Below, piece by piece: positions 54,832 through 63,021 of a DNA stretch of 64,000 bases. Numbering within the stretch: the stretch's first letter is position 1; each line of letters begins with the position of its first letter. Position numbers and translations under genes: made by a program. The notes under the pieces were generated by a model. That model did not search any database. It was not told the origin of the DNA and saw only the letters and a program-made list of their open reading frames with translations. Source of the stretch: Amycolatopsis antarctica (lineage in GTDB: Bacteria > Actinomycetota > Actinomycetes > Mycobacteriales > Pseudonocardiaceae); the NCBI RefSeq assembly GCF_002262875.1, contig NZ_NKYE01000011.1, positions 124,001 to 188,000 on the forward strand, read 5' to 3'.

Positions 54832-56193
54832 TCACCGGCTCTCCATCGCCAGCCGGCGGGATTCGCCGTCGGCGGCGCTCGCGGCCCTGGCCGACTCGCG
54901 GCGCGCCAGCAGGGACTCGAGGATCTCCCCGGCGCGGATCGCGACGTTGGACAGCAGCGTGGACGAGATGCCGTGGGTGCGCTCGGTCGGACCCTGCAGG
55001 TACACACCACCGTGAACCTCCGGCGAGGTCTCCACCCGGTAGTCGCGCAGCACGCGCAGGGAACCGGAGTCGTCGCGCACGCAGTACCGCGTCACCTCCC
55101 CCAGCAAGGTGGACGGATCGAACCCGCGATACCCGGTCGCACAGACGATCGCGTCGAACTCGATCTCCTCGCGCACCCCGGTGGTGAGGAACTCGATGGT
55201 CGCGGACACCGTGCGCCCGCGCGGCCGTACCCCGGCCACCTTGGACGCCTTCAGCATGTGCAACCGCTGCCGGCCGTTGACCTTCTCCACGTACATCCGG
55301 TGGTACAGGTCGTCGATCAGGTCGAGGTCGACGGCCGAGTAGTTCGCCTGTTTGTGGTATTCGAAGATCATGTCCTTGACCTCGTCGGGCGCGACGAAGA
55401 AGTCGTCCACCGCGGCCGGGTCGAAGATCTGGTTGACGAACGCGCTGTTGTCGGCGGGCGCGTAACCGTACCGGGAGAAGGCTCCGTACACCTCGGCCTC
55501 CGGGTACTCGCGGTGCAGGCAGGCCACCGTCTCGGCGGCGCTCTGCCCCGCGCCCACGACCAGGAACCGGCCGCCGGGCCCGTCGGCGAATCCCGGCAGG
55601 TCGAACATCAGGTCACGGTTGTGCGTGACCCGGTCGCTCTCACCCGCCCAGTCCGGCAGGTGCGGCCGCAGCCCCAGTGCGAGGGACACGTTGCGCGTCC
55701 GGTAGGTCCGTGAGATCCCGCCGGGACCGCCGACCACCACGTCGAACAGTTCGAGGCCGGAGTCGGTCCGCACCGGGCGGATGTCGGTCACCTCACTACC
55801 GAACCGCGCGAGATGACCGAGCCTGCCCGCGACCCATTCCAGATAGTCGTGGAACTCGATCCTGGTCGGGAAGAACTCCTTGTGATTGATGAAGTCCACC
55901 AGACGATGCCGCGCGTGCAGATAGGAAAGGAAAGAGAACGAACTCGCCGGATCTCGGAGGGTCACCAGATCCTTGAGGAACGACACCTGCATGGTGGCGT
56001 CCTCGATCAGCATTCCCCGATGCCAGCCGAAAGTCTCCTGCTTCTCCAGGAACAGCGCGCTCACCCGGTCCTCAGGGGCGCCGCGGCGGTTCCGTTCCTC
56101 GATCGCGACGGCGAGTCCGAGGTTCGACGGCCCGAAACCGATGCCGATCACGTCGTGGACATCGTGGACTTCTTCCGGCATCGGACTCGGCAC
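54832..56193 (-). CDS. L-ornithine N5-monooxygenase
   Basis: A 453-aa flavin N-hydroxylase of the SidA/PvdA/IucD family, which makes N5-hydroxyornithine (lysine is the alternative substrate) for hydroxamate siderophores. Motifs are the FAD site GIGFGPSNLG (17-26), the NADPH site VVGAGQSAAE (near 215) and the late ATGY block. The mid-region NSAFVNQIFDP is typical of the ornithine branch. It starts with ATG 56193, 73 bp after the acyltransferase gene, and probably shares its iron-controlled promoter. NRPS clusters with this enzyme almost always use ornithine, hence the ornithine call. Confidence 0.93.
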   Translation of the reverse strand: MPSPMPEEVHDVHDVIGIGFGPSNLGLAVAIEERNRRGAPEDRVSALFLEKQETFGWHRGMLIEDATMQVSFLKDLVTLRDPASSFSFLSYLHARHRLVDFINHKEFFPTRIEFHDYLEWVAGRLGHLARFGSEVTDIRPVRTDSGLELFDVVVGGPGGISRTYRTRNVSLALGLRPHLPDWAGESDRVTHNRDLMFDLPGFADGPGGRFLVVGAGQSAAETVACLHREYPEAEVYGAFSRYGYAPADNSAFVNQIFDPAAVDDFFVAPDEVKDMIFEYHKQANYSAVDLDLIDDLYHRMYVEKVNGRQRLHMLKASKVAGVRPRGRTVSATIEFLTTGVREEIEFDAIVCATGYRGFDPSTLLGEVTRYCVRDDSGSLRVLRDYRVETSPEVHGGVYLQGPTERTHGISSTLLSNVAIRAGEILESLLARRESARAASAADGESRRLAMESR

Positions 56194-56266
56194 GGAGAAC
56201 CTCTCTCGGCTTGCGGTGAATTGTTCGATTGCGAAAATGTCGGTGTTATCTGCGTTGTCGGGATCG

Positions 56267-56854
56267 TCAGCGTTGCCCGGCGCCCCGGTACCGGAACATG
56301 AGTGTCGCGACCTTGTGCGGAAGTTCGATCTGTTCGCCCTTCACCCACCCCGCCCGCTGTTTGGCCCCGATCGCGGCGAGGTTGCTCGACCTCGGCTCGG
56401 CGACGACGCGCGCGCAGTCCGGGTCCGCCGCCAGCAGCGCGTCCGGAACCGCGGACAGCAGCCGGGAACCGAAGCCGCGCCCGGTGTCCTCCACGGCGGC
56501 GATGGCGGTGTGCATACCCAGATCGGTGCCCGCCGCCGGGTAGTAGCCGGCGAGTGGGTCCAGCGCGGGCCGGTAGATCTCGACGTAGGCGAACAGTCTG
56601 CCCTCGTGCGACACCAGGCACGGACGCGAGCGCAGGCCCGCGAGCTGTGTCCGGATCTCGTCGGTCCACCGGCCGAGCGGCCAGTCCTGACCCCAGCCTG
56701 CGGCGAGGTGAGGGCGGTTCATCCACTGGTGCACCAGACCGATGTCCTCCGCCGTGTCACGGACCGTGCGCAGCGACCACGGGGCGCCGAGGACCGGAAC
56801 GGGCGGAGGTGCCACTTCTCGCGTCTCCACCAGACACCGACCATCCTCTCGCAT
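56267..56854 (-). CDS. GNAT N-acyltransferase of siderophore synthesis (IucB/MbtK-like)
   Basis: A 195-aa single-domain acyltransferase that should acetylate (or otherwise acylate) the N5-hydroxyl-amine group of ornithine to give the hydroxamate. The family pattern is visible: WMNRPHLAAGW near the start, YVEIYRP in the middle, and GRGFGS for the acyl-CoA site, then RVVAEPRSSNLAAI. The start is uncertain: ATG 56854 is annotated, but GTG 56812 has GGAG nine bases upstream. The gene lies behind an iron box and before the N5-monooxygenase, the standard pair for hydroxamate building blocks. No formyltransferase is in the window. Confidence 0.85.
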   Translation of the reverse strand: MREDGRCLVETREVAPPPVPVLGAPWSLRTVRDTAEDIGLVHQWMNRPHLAAGWGQDWPLGRWTDEIRTQLAGLRSRPCLVSHEGRLFAYVEIYRPALDPLAGYYPAAGTDLGMHTAIAAVEDTGRGFGSRLLSAVPDALLAADPDCARVVAEPRSSNLAAIGAKQRAGWVKGEQIELPHKVATLMFRYRGAGQR

Positions 56855-56874
56855 CCGGGCACAGTTCAGCGCCT

Positions 56875-56893
56875 TTAGGTAAGCCTAACCATA
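56875..56893 (-). promoter_or_regulatory. Iron box upstream of acyltransferase-monooxygenase operon
   Basis: TTAGGTAAGCCTAACCATA: 14 of 19 positions or more agree with the IdeR/DmdR consensus, with both TTAGGT and CTAACC arms. It lies 20 bp before the annotated acyltransferase start. Confidence 0.8.
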
Positions 56894-56952
56894 TTGGCAG
56901 GACGGTTCGCAAGGTCCGTTCAGGCAGCCGATCCGGCGATCCGGCCGCACCA

Positions 56953-56992
56953 CGCCGGGCACACCCGGCGCACGCGGGGCGAACGACCCCGC
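56953..56992 (-). terminator. Tandem GC-rich hairpins after the hydrolase remnant
   Basis: CGCCGGG-caca-CCCGGCG (56953-56970) is a perfect 7-bp stem with a 4-base loop, followed by GCGGGG/CCCCGC (56974-56992). No U-tract. They lie downstream of the decayed minus-strand hydrolase and could also insulate it from the siderophore genes. Confidence 0.4.
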
Positions 56993-57040
56993 ACGGGCCG
57001 GCCGTCGCCCGCTGTGTCGGTGGTCACCGAGCGACGCCGG

Positions 57041-57345
57041 TCACGCGCCGGCCCGGTTCAGGAAGGTGACGAGTTCCCGCACCTAGTCCTCGGGCCGGGC
57101 GATCAGCCGCGAGTGGCCACCCTCGTGCGGGCGGGAGACCGCGGCACCGGGATGCAATCGTGGCAGGCGCCCGAAGTGGCGCTCGGTGATGAGCGGATCG
57201 TCCTCGGCACGCTGCAGGAACACCGGGCACAGCAGGTCTCACCCGGGACGAATCCGGCACGCGGTCGCCGAGCAGTGCCACGAAGTCCGCCCGGCGACCG
57301 CGTGCCGGCAGCGCCGTTGACCCGTCGCGGACAGGTTGGGCATGC
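57041..57345 (-). pseudogene. Alpha/beta-hydrolase remnant
   Basis: The minus strand encodes the last part of an alpha/beta-hydrolase in pieces: RADFVALLGDRVP in one frame, then CPVFLQRAEDDPLITERHF and HEGGHSRLIARPED in another, then an in-frame TAG at 57083-57085, after which the same frame continues VRELVTFLNRAGA and a TGA. The AEDDP...EGGH pattern carries the acid and histidine of the catalytic triad. The N-terminal half is absent and is replaced by the start region of the CoA-ligase gene. One frameshift, one nonsense codon and one truncation make this a non-functional relic. It fills most of the 545-bp gap between the acyltransferase and the CoA ligase; the rest (56894-56952, 56993-57040) shows nothing recognisable. 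Confidence 0.75.
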
Positions 57346-57400
57346 TCACCGAGCGCACCGGGTCGCGGTGGCGGATCGCTCTCGACGAGGAGGCGGACTC

Positions 57401-58933
57401 ATGTATCCGGGTACCTATGCGCGATTGTCGCCGGACCGCCCGGCCGTGGTCATGTCCGACACCGGCGAAACCCTCACCTACGCGCAACTCGACGAGCGCT
57501 CGATCCGACTGTCCCGGTACCTGCACGAGCAGGGCCTGCGCCGGGGCGACAATGTCGCTTTGCTCGCCGGGAACAGCCCGCGCTACAGCGAGGTCTACTG
57601 GGCCGCGATCCGCAGCGGCCTCTACATCACCGCGATCAACCACAACCTCAAGCCCGCCGAGATCGCCTACATCGTCAACGACTGCGGGGCGAAGGTCCTC
57701 ATCGTCTCCGGCGCCAAGGCCGACCTCGCCCGAGCGATCGCCGACGAGACGCCCGCCGTCCTGGCCAGGCTGGCGTTCGACGGTGACGTCGAGGGACACG
57801 GGGACTACGAGAGCGCGCTGGCCGCGGCGGGAACGGTCGCGCTGGAGGACGACCGCGCCGGCTCGGACATGCTCTACTCCTCCGGCACGACCGGACTGCC
57901 CAAGGCCGTCAAGGCACCGCTCGACGACCGCAGGGTCGGCGATCCGGACGAACCGCATGTCGCGCTGTTCGGCGAGATGTACGGTTTCGACGGCGACACC
58001 GTCTACCTGTGTCCCGCTCCCCTCTATCACTCGGCGCCACTGCGCTTCGCCGGTTTCGTGCACGCCCGCGGCGGCACCGTGGTGGTGATGCCGGGATTCG
58101 AGCCGTTCGACGCCCTGGCCGCCATCGAGCGTCATCGGGTCACACACAGCCAGTGGGTCCCGACGATGTTCGTGCGGATGCTCAAATTGCCGCCCGAGCG
58201 GCGCGACCGCTTCGACCTGTCCACCCACCGGGTCGCCGTACACGCCGCCGCGCCCTGCCCGACGGAGGTGAAACGGGCGATGTTCGACTGGTGGGGGCCG
58301 ATCCTGCACGAGTACTACGCGGCGACCGAGGGCAACGGGATCACCCTGGTAGGCCCGCAGGAGTGGCTGGAAAGGCCGGGCACCGTCGGCAGGGCCGGAC
58401 TCGGCGTCCTGCACGTCTGCGAGGACGACGGCCGGGAACTGCCCACAGGTGAGATCGGCCTGGTCTACTTCGAACGGGACGAGGCGGTGTTCAGCTACCA
58501 CAACGATCCGGAGAAGACCGCGGGCGCACAGCACCCGTCCCACCCGCACTGGACCACCACCGGCGACGTCGGCTATCTCGACCGGGACGGCTACCTGTTC
58601 CTCACCGACCGCAAGGCGTTCATGATCATCTCCGGCGGTGTGAACATCTATCCGCAGGAGATCGAGAACGCTCTCACCATGCACCCCAAGGTGCACGACA
58701 TCGCGGTGATCGGCGTTCCGGACGCCGAGATGGGCGAGCAGGTCATGGCCTTCGTAGCGCCGAGCGCGAATGTCCTTCCCGGCGCGGAGCTCGAGCGGGA
58801 ACTGATCGGGTTCGTCCGCGAGCGCATCGCCCACTACAAGGCACCGCGCGGCGTCGAGTTCGTCGACGAGTTGCCGCGCACACCGACCGGGAAGCTGCAG
58901 AAGAACCGGTTACGCGCGCGGTTCACCGACTGA
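57401..58933 (+). CDS. AMP-forming acyl-CoA synthetase (FadD/CaiC-like)
   Basis: A 510-aa ligase starting at ATG 57401 with GAGGAGG upstream. The open frame above it has no conserved sequence. ANL-family motifs are the phosphate loop MLYSSGTTGLPKAVK, YYAATEG, the TTGDVGYLD block, DRKAFMIISGGVNIYPQEIE and the C-terminal catalytic Lys in PTGKLQKNR. It activates a carboxylic acid as the CoA thioester. Because the genes that follow form a carnitine pathway, a role in CoA activation of carnitine, a betaine or an acylcarnitine-derived acid is likely, but a general fatty-acid ligase is not excluded. It ends 148 bp before the regulator gene. Confidence 0.85.
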   Translation: MYPGTYARLSPDRPAVVMSDTGETLTYAQLDERSIRLSRYLHEQGLRRGDNVALLAGNSPRYSEVYWAAIRSGLYITAINHNLKPAEIAYIVNDCGAKVLIVSGAKADLARAIADETPAVLARLAFDGDVEGHGDYESALAAAGTVALEDDRAGSDMLYSSGTTGLPKAVKAPLDDRRVGDPDEPHVALFGEMYGFDGDTVYLCPAPLYHSAPLRFAGFVHARGGTVVVMPGFEPFDALAAIERHRVTHSQWVPTMFVRMLKLPPERRDRFDLSTHRVAVHAAAPCPTEVKRAMFDWWGPILHEYYAATEGNGITLVGPQEWLERPGTVGRAGLGVLHVCEDDGRELPTGEIGLVYFERDEAVFSYHNDPEKTAGAQHPSHPHWTTTGDVGYLDRDGYLFLTDRKAFMIISGGVNIYPQEIENALTMHPKVHDIAVIGVPDAEMGEQVMAFVAPSANVLPGAELERELIGFVRERIAHYKAPRGVEFVDELPRTPTGKLQKNRLRARFTD

Positions 58934-59044
58934 GGTGTTCGCCCGCGCAGCCCGGCCGGAGTAGCACGCTACCGACTCGCGGATCGGTACGCCTGCGTGA
59001 ACCTGTTACAGAAACGCGATTTCTGGCTGACGACAATCACATGC

Positions 59045-59061
59045 CTTGCGATATTCGCAAG
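59045..59061 (+). promoter_or_regulatory. Palindromic operator before XRE-TetR regulator gene
   Basis: CTTGCGA-TAT-TCGCAAG is a perfect palindrome with 7-bp arms. It covers the likely -35 (TTGCGA) and part of the spacer of the regulator promoter, so binding should block transcription. Autoregulation by the downstream TetR-type protein is inferred. Confidence 0.7.
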
Positions 59062-59075
59062 GTTCTGGTTACCGT
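59046..59075 (+). promoter_or_regulatory. Likely leaderless promoter of carnitine operon
   Basis: TTGCGA (59046-59051) and TACCGT (59070-59075) are 18 bp apart; the expected transcription start would fall at the ATG at 59082. No ribosome-binding site precedes that ATG, which supports a leaderless mRNA. Confidence 0.5.
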
Positions 59076-59081
59076 TCGGTC

Positions 59082-59945
59082 ATGCATCCAGCCCGGTCGG
59101 TACCGGACCGCGTCCGCGGCCTGATCGCGGCGACGCGGCGTCCGCAACGCGAGTTCGCCGGTGCGATCGGGCTGGAGGAGACGAAGCTGTCGAAGGCGCT
59201 GGCCGGACGGCGGCGGTTCTCCGCCGGGGAACTGGTCGACATCGCCCGGCACTGCGGGGTCACCGTCAACTGGCTGCTGCACGGCAGCGACGAGGCCGGC
59301 ACCGTGACGGCGGTGCCCGCACCGGCGGCCCGCACCGTCCGGCCCGGTGACGGCACCGACGGCGGGCCGCGGTCCCGGATTCTGCGGACGGCCTGGCAAC
59401 TGATCGCCGAGCGGGGGTACCACCACGTCCGTATCGCGGACATCGCCGAGGCGTGCGCGACGAGCACAGCCGCGATCCACCACCACTTCCCGACGAAACA
59501 GGACGTGCTGCACGAAGCCCTGCGGCACAACGTGAAACTGGCTTTCGACCGGCAGGTCGCGCAACTGCACACCATCGACGACGCACGTGAGCGCCTGCTG
59601 CTGCTGGTCGAACTCCAGCTTCCCGCGGACGGCGAACTCCGGGCGGAGTGGTCGGTCTGGTTGCAGGTGTGGAACGAGAGTGCGCTGAACCCCGCGATCC
59701 GTTCCCTCTACTGGGATTCCTACGACCGCTGGTACCGGACCATCGCGATGACCATCCGCACCGGGCAGGCACAGGGAGTGTTCCGCGATCAGGACCCGGA
59801 GCGCGCGACCGCGGCGCTGACCTCGCTCATCGACGGCCTCGGCATCGGGGTGCTCACCGGCAGGCCCGGCAGTTCGGTGCCTGCCATGCGCGCGCACCTG
59901 CACGACTTCATCGAACGCGACCTTGTCTCGAAAGGACGGCCATGA
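59082..59945 (+). CDS. XRE-TetR fusion transcriptional regulator
   Basis: A 287-aa regulator with two DNA-binding modules. Residues about 1-60 form a Cro/CI-type helix-turn-helix ([20 protein letters not shown]), and residues about 95-145 a TetR-type one ([21 protein letters not shown]), followed by an all-helical ligand-binding domain. ATG 59082 is preferred to the TTG at 59046, which lies inside the palindromic operator. Its stop overlaps the next start as ATGA, so it heads the operon BKACE-dehydrogenase-thioesterase and most likely represses it until a pathway ligand, perhaps carnitine or a CoA ester, binds. Confidence 0.85.
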   Translation: MHPARSVPDRVRGLIAATRRPQREFAGAIGLEETKLSKALAGRRRFSAGELVDIARHCGVTVNWLLHGSDEAGTVTAVPAPAARTVRPGDGTDGGPRSRILRTAWQLIAERGYHHVRIADIAEACATSTAAIHHHFPTKQDVLHEALRHNVKLAFDRQVAQLHTIDDARERLLLLVELQLPADGELRAEWSVWLQVWNESALNPAIRSLYWDSYDRWYRTIAMTIRTGQAQGVFRDQDPERATAALTSLIDGLGIGVLTGRPGSSVPAMRAHLHDFIERDLVSKGRP

Positions 59946-60832
59946 CCGACACCATCATCACCTGTGCTCTCACCGGGGCCGGGGACACCGTGCGCAAGAG
60001 TCCCTACGTGCCGGTCTCCCCCGAGCAGATCGCCCGGTCCGCGGTCGAAGCGGCGAACGCCGGCGCCGCCGTGGTGCACATCCACGTCCGCGACCTCGAC
60101 ACCGGACAGGGTTCGCGCGAGGTCGCCCTCTACCGGGAGACCGTGCGGCGGATCCGGGACAGCGGCGTGGACGTGGTGGTCAACCTGACCGCGGGCATGG
60201 GCGGCGACCTCGTCATCGACCAGGAGGATCCGCTCAAGCCGGTGGACGGCACGGACCTGGTCAACGGCCTCGAACGCCTGCCCCACGTGGAGGAACTGCT
60301 GCCGGACATCTGCACGATGGACTGCGGATCGCTGAACTTCGGCGAGGGCAGCCAGCTCTACGTGTCCACCCCGGACATGCTGCGCGCGGGTGCGCGCCGG
60401 ATCCAGGAGCTCGGCGTGAAACCCGAGCTGGAGATCTTCGACACCGGCCAGCTCTGGTTCGCCACGAAGCTGATCGAGGAGGGGCTGATCGATCCGCCGC
60501 CGTTGTTCCAGCTCTGCATGGGAATCCCGTACGGCGCGCCCGCCGACACCGGACTGCTGCACGCCATGGTCGGGATGCTTCCCGACCATGCGCAGTGGGC
60601 CTCGTTCGCTATCGGCCGCGACCAGATGCGCTGGGTGGCGCAGTCCGCCGTCCTCGGTGGTCACGTGCGGGTCGGCCTGGAGGACAACCTGTACCTGGCG
60701 AAGGGGGTCAAGGCGGGCAACGGGCAACTCGTGGAGCGCGCCGCCCGGATCGTGCACGACGTCGGCGGCACCGTCGCCACACCGGATCGGGCCAGGGCAC
60801 TGCTCGGCCTGAAGGAGGTCGGCGATGCGTGA
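59942..60832 (+). CDS. BKACE-family beta-keto acid cleavage enzyme
   Basis: A 296-aa TIM-barrel enzyme of the BKACE family (DUF849), which condenses a beta-keto acid with acetyl-CoA and releases acetoacetate plus a new CoA ester. In the carnitine pathway 3-dehydrocarnitine gives betainyl-CoA and acetoacetate. ATG 59942 lies in the ATGA overlap with the regulator. Metal-site histidines are in VVHIHVRD; other family blocks are [14 protein letters not shown] and the late [11 protein letters not shown]. The adjacent carnitine dehydrogenase and thioesterase make dehydrocarnitine the likely substrate. It overlaps the dehydrogenase by 8 bases. Confidence 0.88.
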   Translation: MTDTIITCALTGAGDTVRKSPYVPVSPEQIARSAVEAANAGAAVVHIHVRDLDTGQGSREVALYRETVRRIRDSGVDVVVNLTAGMGGDLVIDQEDPLKPVDGTDLVNGLERLPHVEELLPDICTMDCGSLNFGEGSQLYVSTPDMLRAGARRIQELGVKPELEIFDTGQLWFATKLIEEGLIDPPPLFQLCMGIPYGAPADTGLLHAMVGMLPDHAQWASFAIGRDQMRWVAQSAVLGGHVRVGLEDNLYLAKGVKAGNGQLVERAARIVHDVGGTVATPDRARALLGLKEVGDA

Positions 60833-61769
60833 GATCAGGACGGTCGCCTGTGTCGGCGCGGGAGTGATCGGCGGCGGCTGGGCGGCGCACTTCCTCGCCC
60901 GTGGATTCCGGGTGCACGCCTGGGATCCGGCCCCGGACGCGGAGGAGAAGCTACGCACGCTGATCGACCGCGCGTGGCCCGCCCTCACCGAAATCGGCCT
61001 GGCCGAGGGTGCGAGCCGCGACGCGCTGACCGTGTTCGGCACCCTCGCCGCCGCCGTCGAGGGCGCGGACTTCGTACAGGAGAGCGGACCGGAGAAGCTG
61101 CCGGCGAAACGGCGGCTGCTCGCCGACATCGACGCCGCGGCCGGGCAGAACGTGGTGGTGGCGTCCTCGACCTCCGGCTACGGCATGACCGAGATGCAGG
61201 CGGATGCGCGCACTCCGGGCAGGCTCGTGGTCGGCCACCCGTTCAACCCGCCCTACCTGATCCCGCTCGTCGAGGTGGTCGGTGGCGAGCTCACCGAACC
61301 CTGGGCGGTGGCGGAGGCGGCCGCCTTCTACCGGCGGGTCGGGAAATCGGTGATCACGATGGACCGTGAGCTGCCCGGCTTCATCGCCAACCGGCTGCAG
61401 GAGGCGTTGTGGCGGGAGGCGCTGCACATGGTGGCCAACGGCGAGGCGACCGTCGAGCAGATCGACACGGCGATCACCGAGGGGCCCGGGCTGCGGTGGC
61501 CGGCGCAGGGTCCTTGCCTGACCTTCCATCTCGCCGGTGGCGAGGGCGGTATGGCACACATGCTGGACCACTTCGGCCCCTCACTGCGGTCGCCGTGGAC
61601 CCGGCTCACGGCCCCGGAACTGACCGGTGAGCTGCGCGACGCCATGGTGTCGGGGTGTGCCGAGGAGGCCGGGGAACGCTCCATCGCCGAGCTGGTCGCC
61701 GAGCGGGACCGGGCGATCATCGCGGTACGCCGTGCGGTCGCCCAGGCCCGCGACCGGGGTTCGCGATGA
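60825..61769 (+). CDS. L-carnitine dehydrogenase
   Basis: A 314-aa NAD-dependent 3-hydroxyacyl-CoA-dehydrogenase-family enzyme. The Rossmann motif is [15 protein letters not shown] near the start; [17 protein letters not shown] and the [20 protein letters not shown] block are family core. The segment [20 protein letters not shown] with the following GGMAHML is characteristic of L-carnitine dehydrogenases as opposed to fatty-acid enzymes. It oxidises L-carnitine to 3-dehydrocarnitine, the substrate of the preceding BKACE enzyme. It starts with ATG 60825 inside the upstream gene and ends in an ATGA overlap with the thioesterase gene. Confidence 0.9.
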   Translation: MREIRTVACVGAGVIGGGWAAHFLARGFRVHAWDPAPDAEEKLRTLIDRAWPALTEIGLAEGASRDALTVFGTLAAAVEGADFVQESGPEKLPAKRRLLADIDAAAGQNVVVASSTSGYGMTEMQADARTPGRLVVGHPFNPPYLIPLVEVVGGELTEPWAVAEAAAFYRRVGKSVITMDRELPGFIANRLQEALWREALHMVANGEATVEQIDTAITEGPGLRWPAQGPCLTFHLAGGEGGMAHMLDHFGPSLRSPWTRLTAPELTGELRDAMVSGCAEEAGERSIAELVAERDRAIIAVRRAVAQARDRGSR

Positions 61770-62206
61770 ACACCGCACCCGCGCGGCATCGCGCGACGGT
61801 CCGTCCTGAGTGGATCGACTACAACGGTCACCTCAGCGAGCCGTACTACGTGCTGGTGTTCGGTGACGCCACGACGAACCTGATGGAGCTGACCGGTCTC
61901 GGTGAGCGGTACCGCGCCGAGACCGGGTCCTCGCTGCACACCGCCGAGGCACACGTGCGGTATCTGCACGAGGTGGCGCCAGGAACGGATCTGCTGGTGA
62001 CCACCGTGGTGCTCTCGGTGGGCGCCAGGAAGGTCCGCCTGTGCCACGAGATGTACGCCGAGGACAGGCTGGTGGCCACCGAGGAACTGCTCGCCGTGCA
62101 CGTGACCGGGTCCCGGGCCGCACCGTTCCCCGGCGCCGTCACGGACCGACTGCGGGAGCGGATCGTGCCGGCTCCGGAGTACGCCGGTCGCTCCGTTCGG
62201 GATTAG
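61766..62206 (+). CDS. Hotdog thioesterase, probable betainyl-CoA thioesterase
   Basis: A 146-aa 4-hydroxybenzoyl-CoA-thioesterase-type hotdog protein. The start is ATG 61766 in the ATGA overlap with carnitine dehydrogenase. The catalytic region WIDYNGHLSEPYYV carries the Asp of the family. In many bacteria the same domain is fused to carnitine dehydrogenase and hydrolyses betainyl-CoA to glycine betaine; here it is a separate, coupled gene completing the route carnitine to glycine betaine. Its stop overlaps by 3 bases the stop of the convergent kinase-like gene. Confidence 0.88.
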   Translation: MNTAPARHRATVRPEWIDYNGHLSEPYYVLVFGDATTNLMELTGLGERYRAETGSSLHTAEAHVRYLHEVAPGTDLLVTTVVLSVGARKVRLCHEMYAEDRLVATEELLAVHVTGSRAAPFPGAVTDRLRERIVPAPEYAGRSVRD

Positions 62207-62841
62207 GGCGTGCCCGATTCGGGAGACCAGGGAACAACATCGTCAGAAGCGTCCTTTGTGGACTTGTCCGGCCGATCGCGTACCGGGCGCAGGACGAGCC
62301 GTTCCCCCGACGCCGGCCGGTGTACCACCACGACCGAATGCCACCCGCGCACGCCTCCGGCGGCGACGACCGGTTCCACCCGCTCGGCACGGCGGACATG
62401 CCGGGCGAACGACCGGCCGGCCAGTTGCCGTCCGCGAGCCCGCTGGCCGGCCTCCGCCTCACCGGGGGTGGCACTGACCCAGAGCAGATGCCGCCGCCTG
62501 CCGGTCAGCAGACCGATCAGCACGAGCATCGCCCGCGTGCTCGCCCGGGTGGCGGGCTCGTGCGCGACCACGGGGCCGGTGCGCCGGGCGGCGTACAGCA
62601 CGATGCGGCCGCGGTGGGCCAGATGGACCAGCGGCCGATACCAGCGGTACCGCACCCAGCCGGGCATGGTGGCGGAGAACCAGTCCCGCACCTGGTCGGA
62701 GTCCAGGATCGTTGCCGACGCGAGGTTTCTCGCCTCCCGTAACAGGGTGCTCTTCCCGGCACCGGGCAGGCCGGCAACCACCACCAGGTCGTCCGGGGCA
62801 AGCCGGGTTTCGAGCCGTGTCTCCGCACCCACCGATCGCAT
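62203..62841 (-). CDS. P-loop kinase-like ATPase
   Basis: A 212-aa protein with an N-terminal Walker A, GLPGAGKSTLL (residues 24-34), and the ILDSDQVRDWF segment expected in predicted kinases of the AAA_33/zeta-toxin-like fold, where the Asp pair positions the phosphate acceptor. No further conserved domain is recognised. The C-terminal third is Arg-rich and Val-rich and may be less conserved. The start is ATG 62841; the substrate is unknown. It is transcribed away from the polymerase-domain gene across a 180-bp intergenic region and converges on the thioesterase gene. Confidence 0.75.
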   Translation of the reverse strand: MRSVGAETRLETRLAPDDLVVVAGLPGAGKSTLLREARNLASATILDSDQVRDWFSATMPGWVRYRWYRPLVHLAHRGRIVLYAARRTGPVVAHEPATRASTRAMLVLIGLLTGRRRHLLWVSATPGEAEAGQRARGRQLAGRSFARHVRRAERVEPVVAAGGVRGWHSVVVVHRPASGERLVLRPVRDRPDKSTKDASDDVVPWSPESGTP

Positions 62842-63009
62842 AGCCCCAGAACGGACGAAAGGTCCGAAACATTCCCGTCATGCGGCACTGATTCACCACA
62901 CCATGGCCCTCTTCGGGACATACCCGCCGACAGGCTCCGCACCCGCGCGCACGGTACCGGGGCCGCCACCCGGCCGGGTTCGCCGGCGCCGAACCGGGCC
63001 ATCCGGCGT

Positions 63010-63015
63010 TAGATT
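63010..63015 (+). promoter_or_regulatory. -10 element of a probable leaderless promoter
   Basis: TAGATT lies 7 bp before the ATG at 63022, so transcription should begin at or next to the start codon. No ribosome-binding site is present upstream. The rest of the 180-bp divergent region (62842-63009) shows no clear operator. Confidence 0.45.
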
Positions 63016-63021
63016 GTCCCC

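Noticed and set aside
54832..56193. Lysine N6-hydroxylase instead of ornithine N5-monooxygenase
   Set aside because: The sequence follows the ornithine (SidA/PvdA) pattern and the NRPS context favours ornithine, although sequence alone does not fully exclude lysine.
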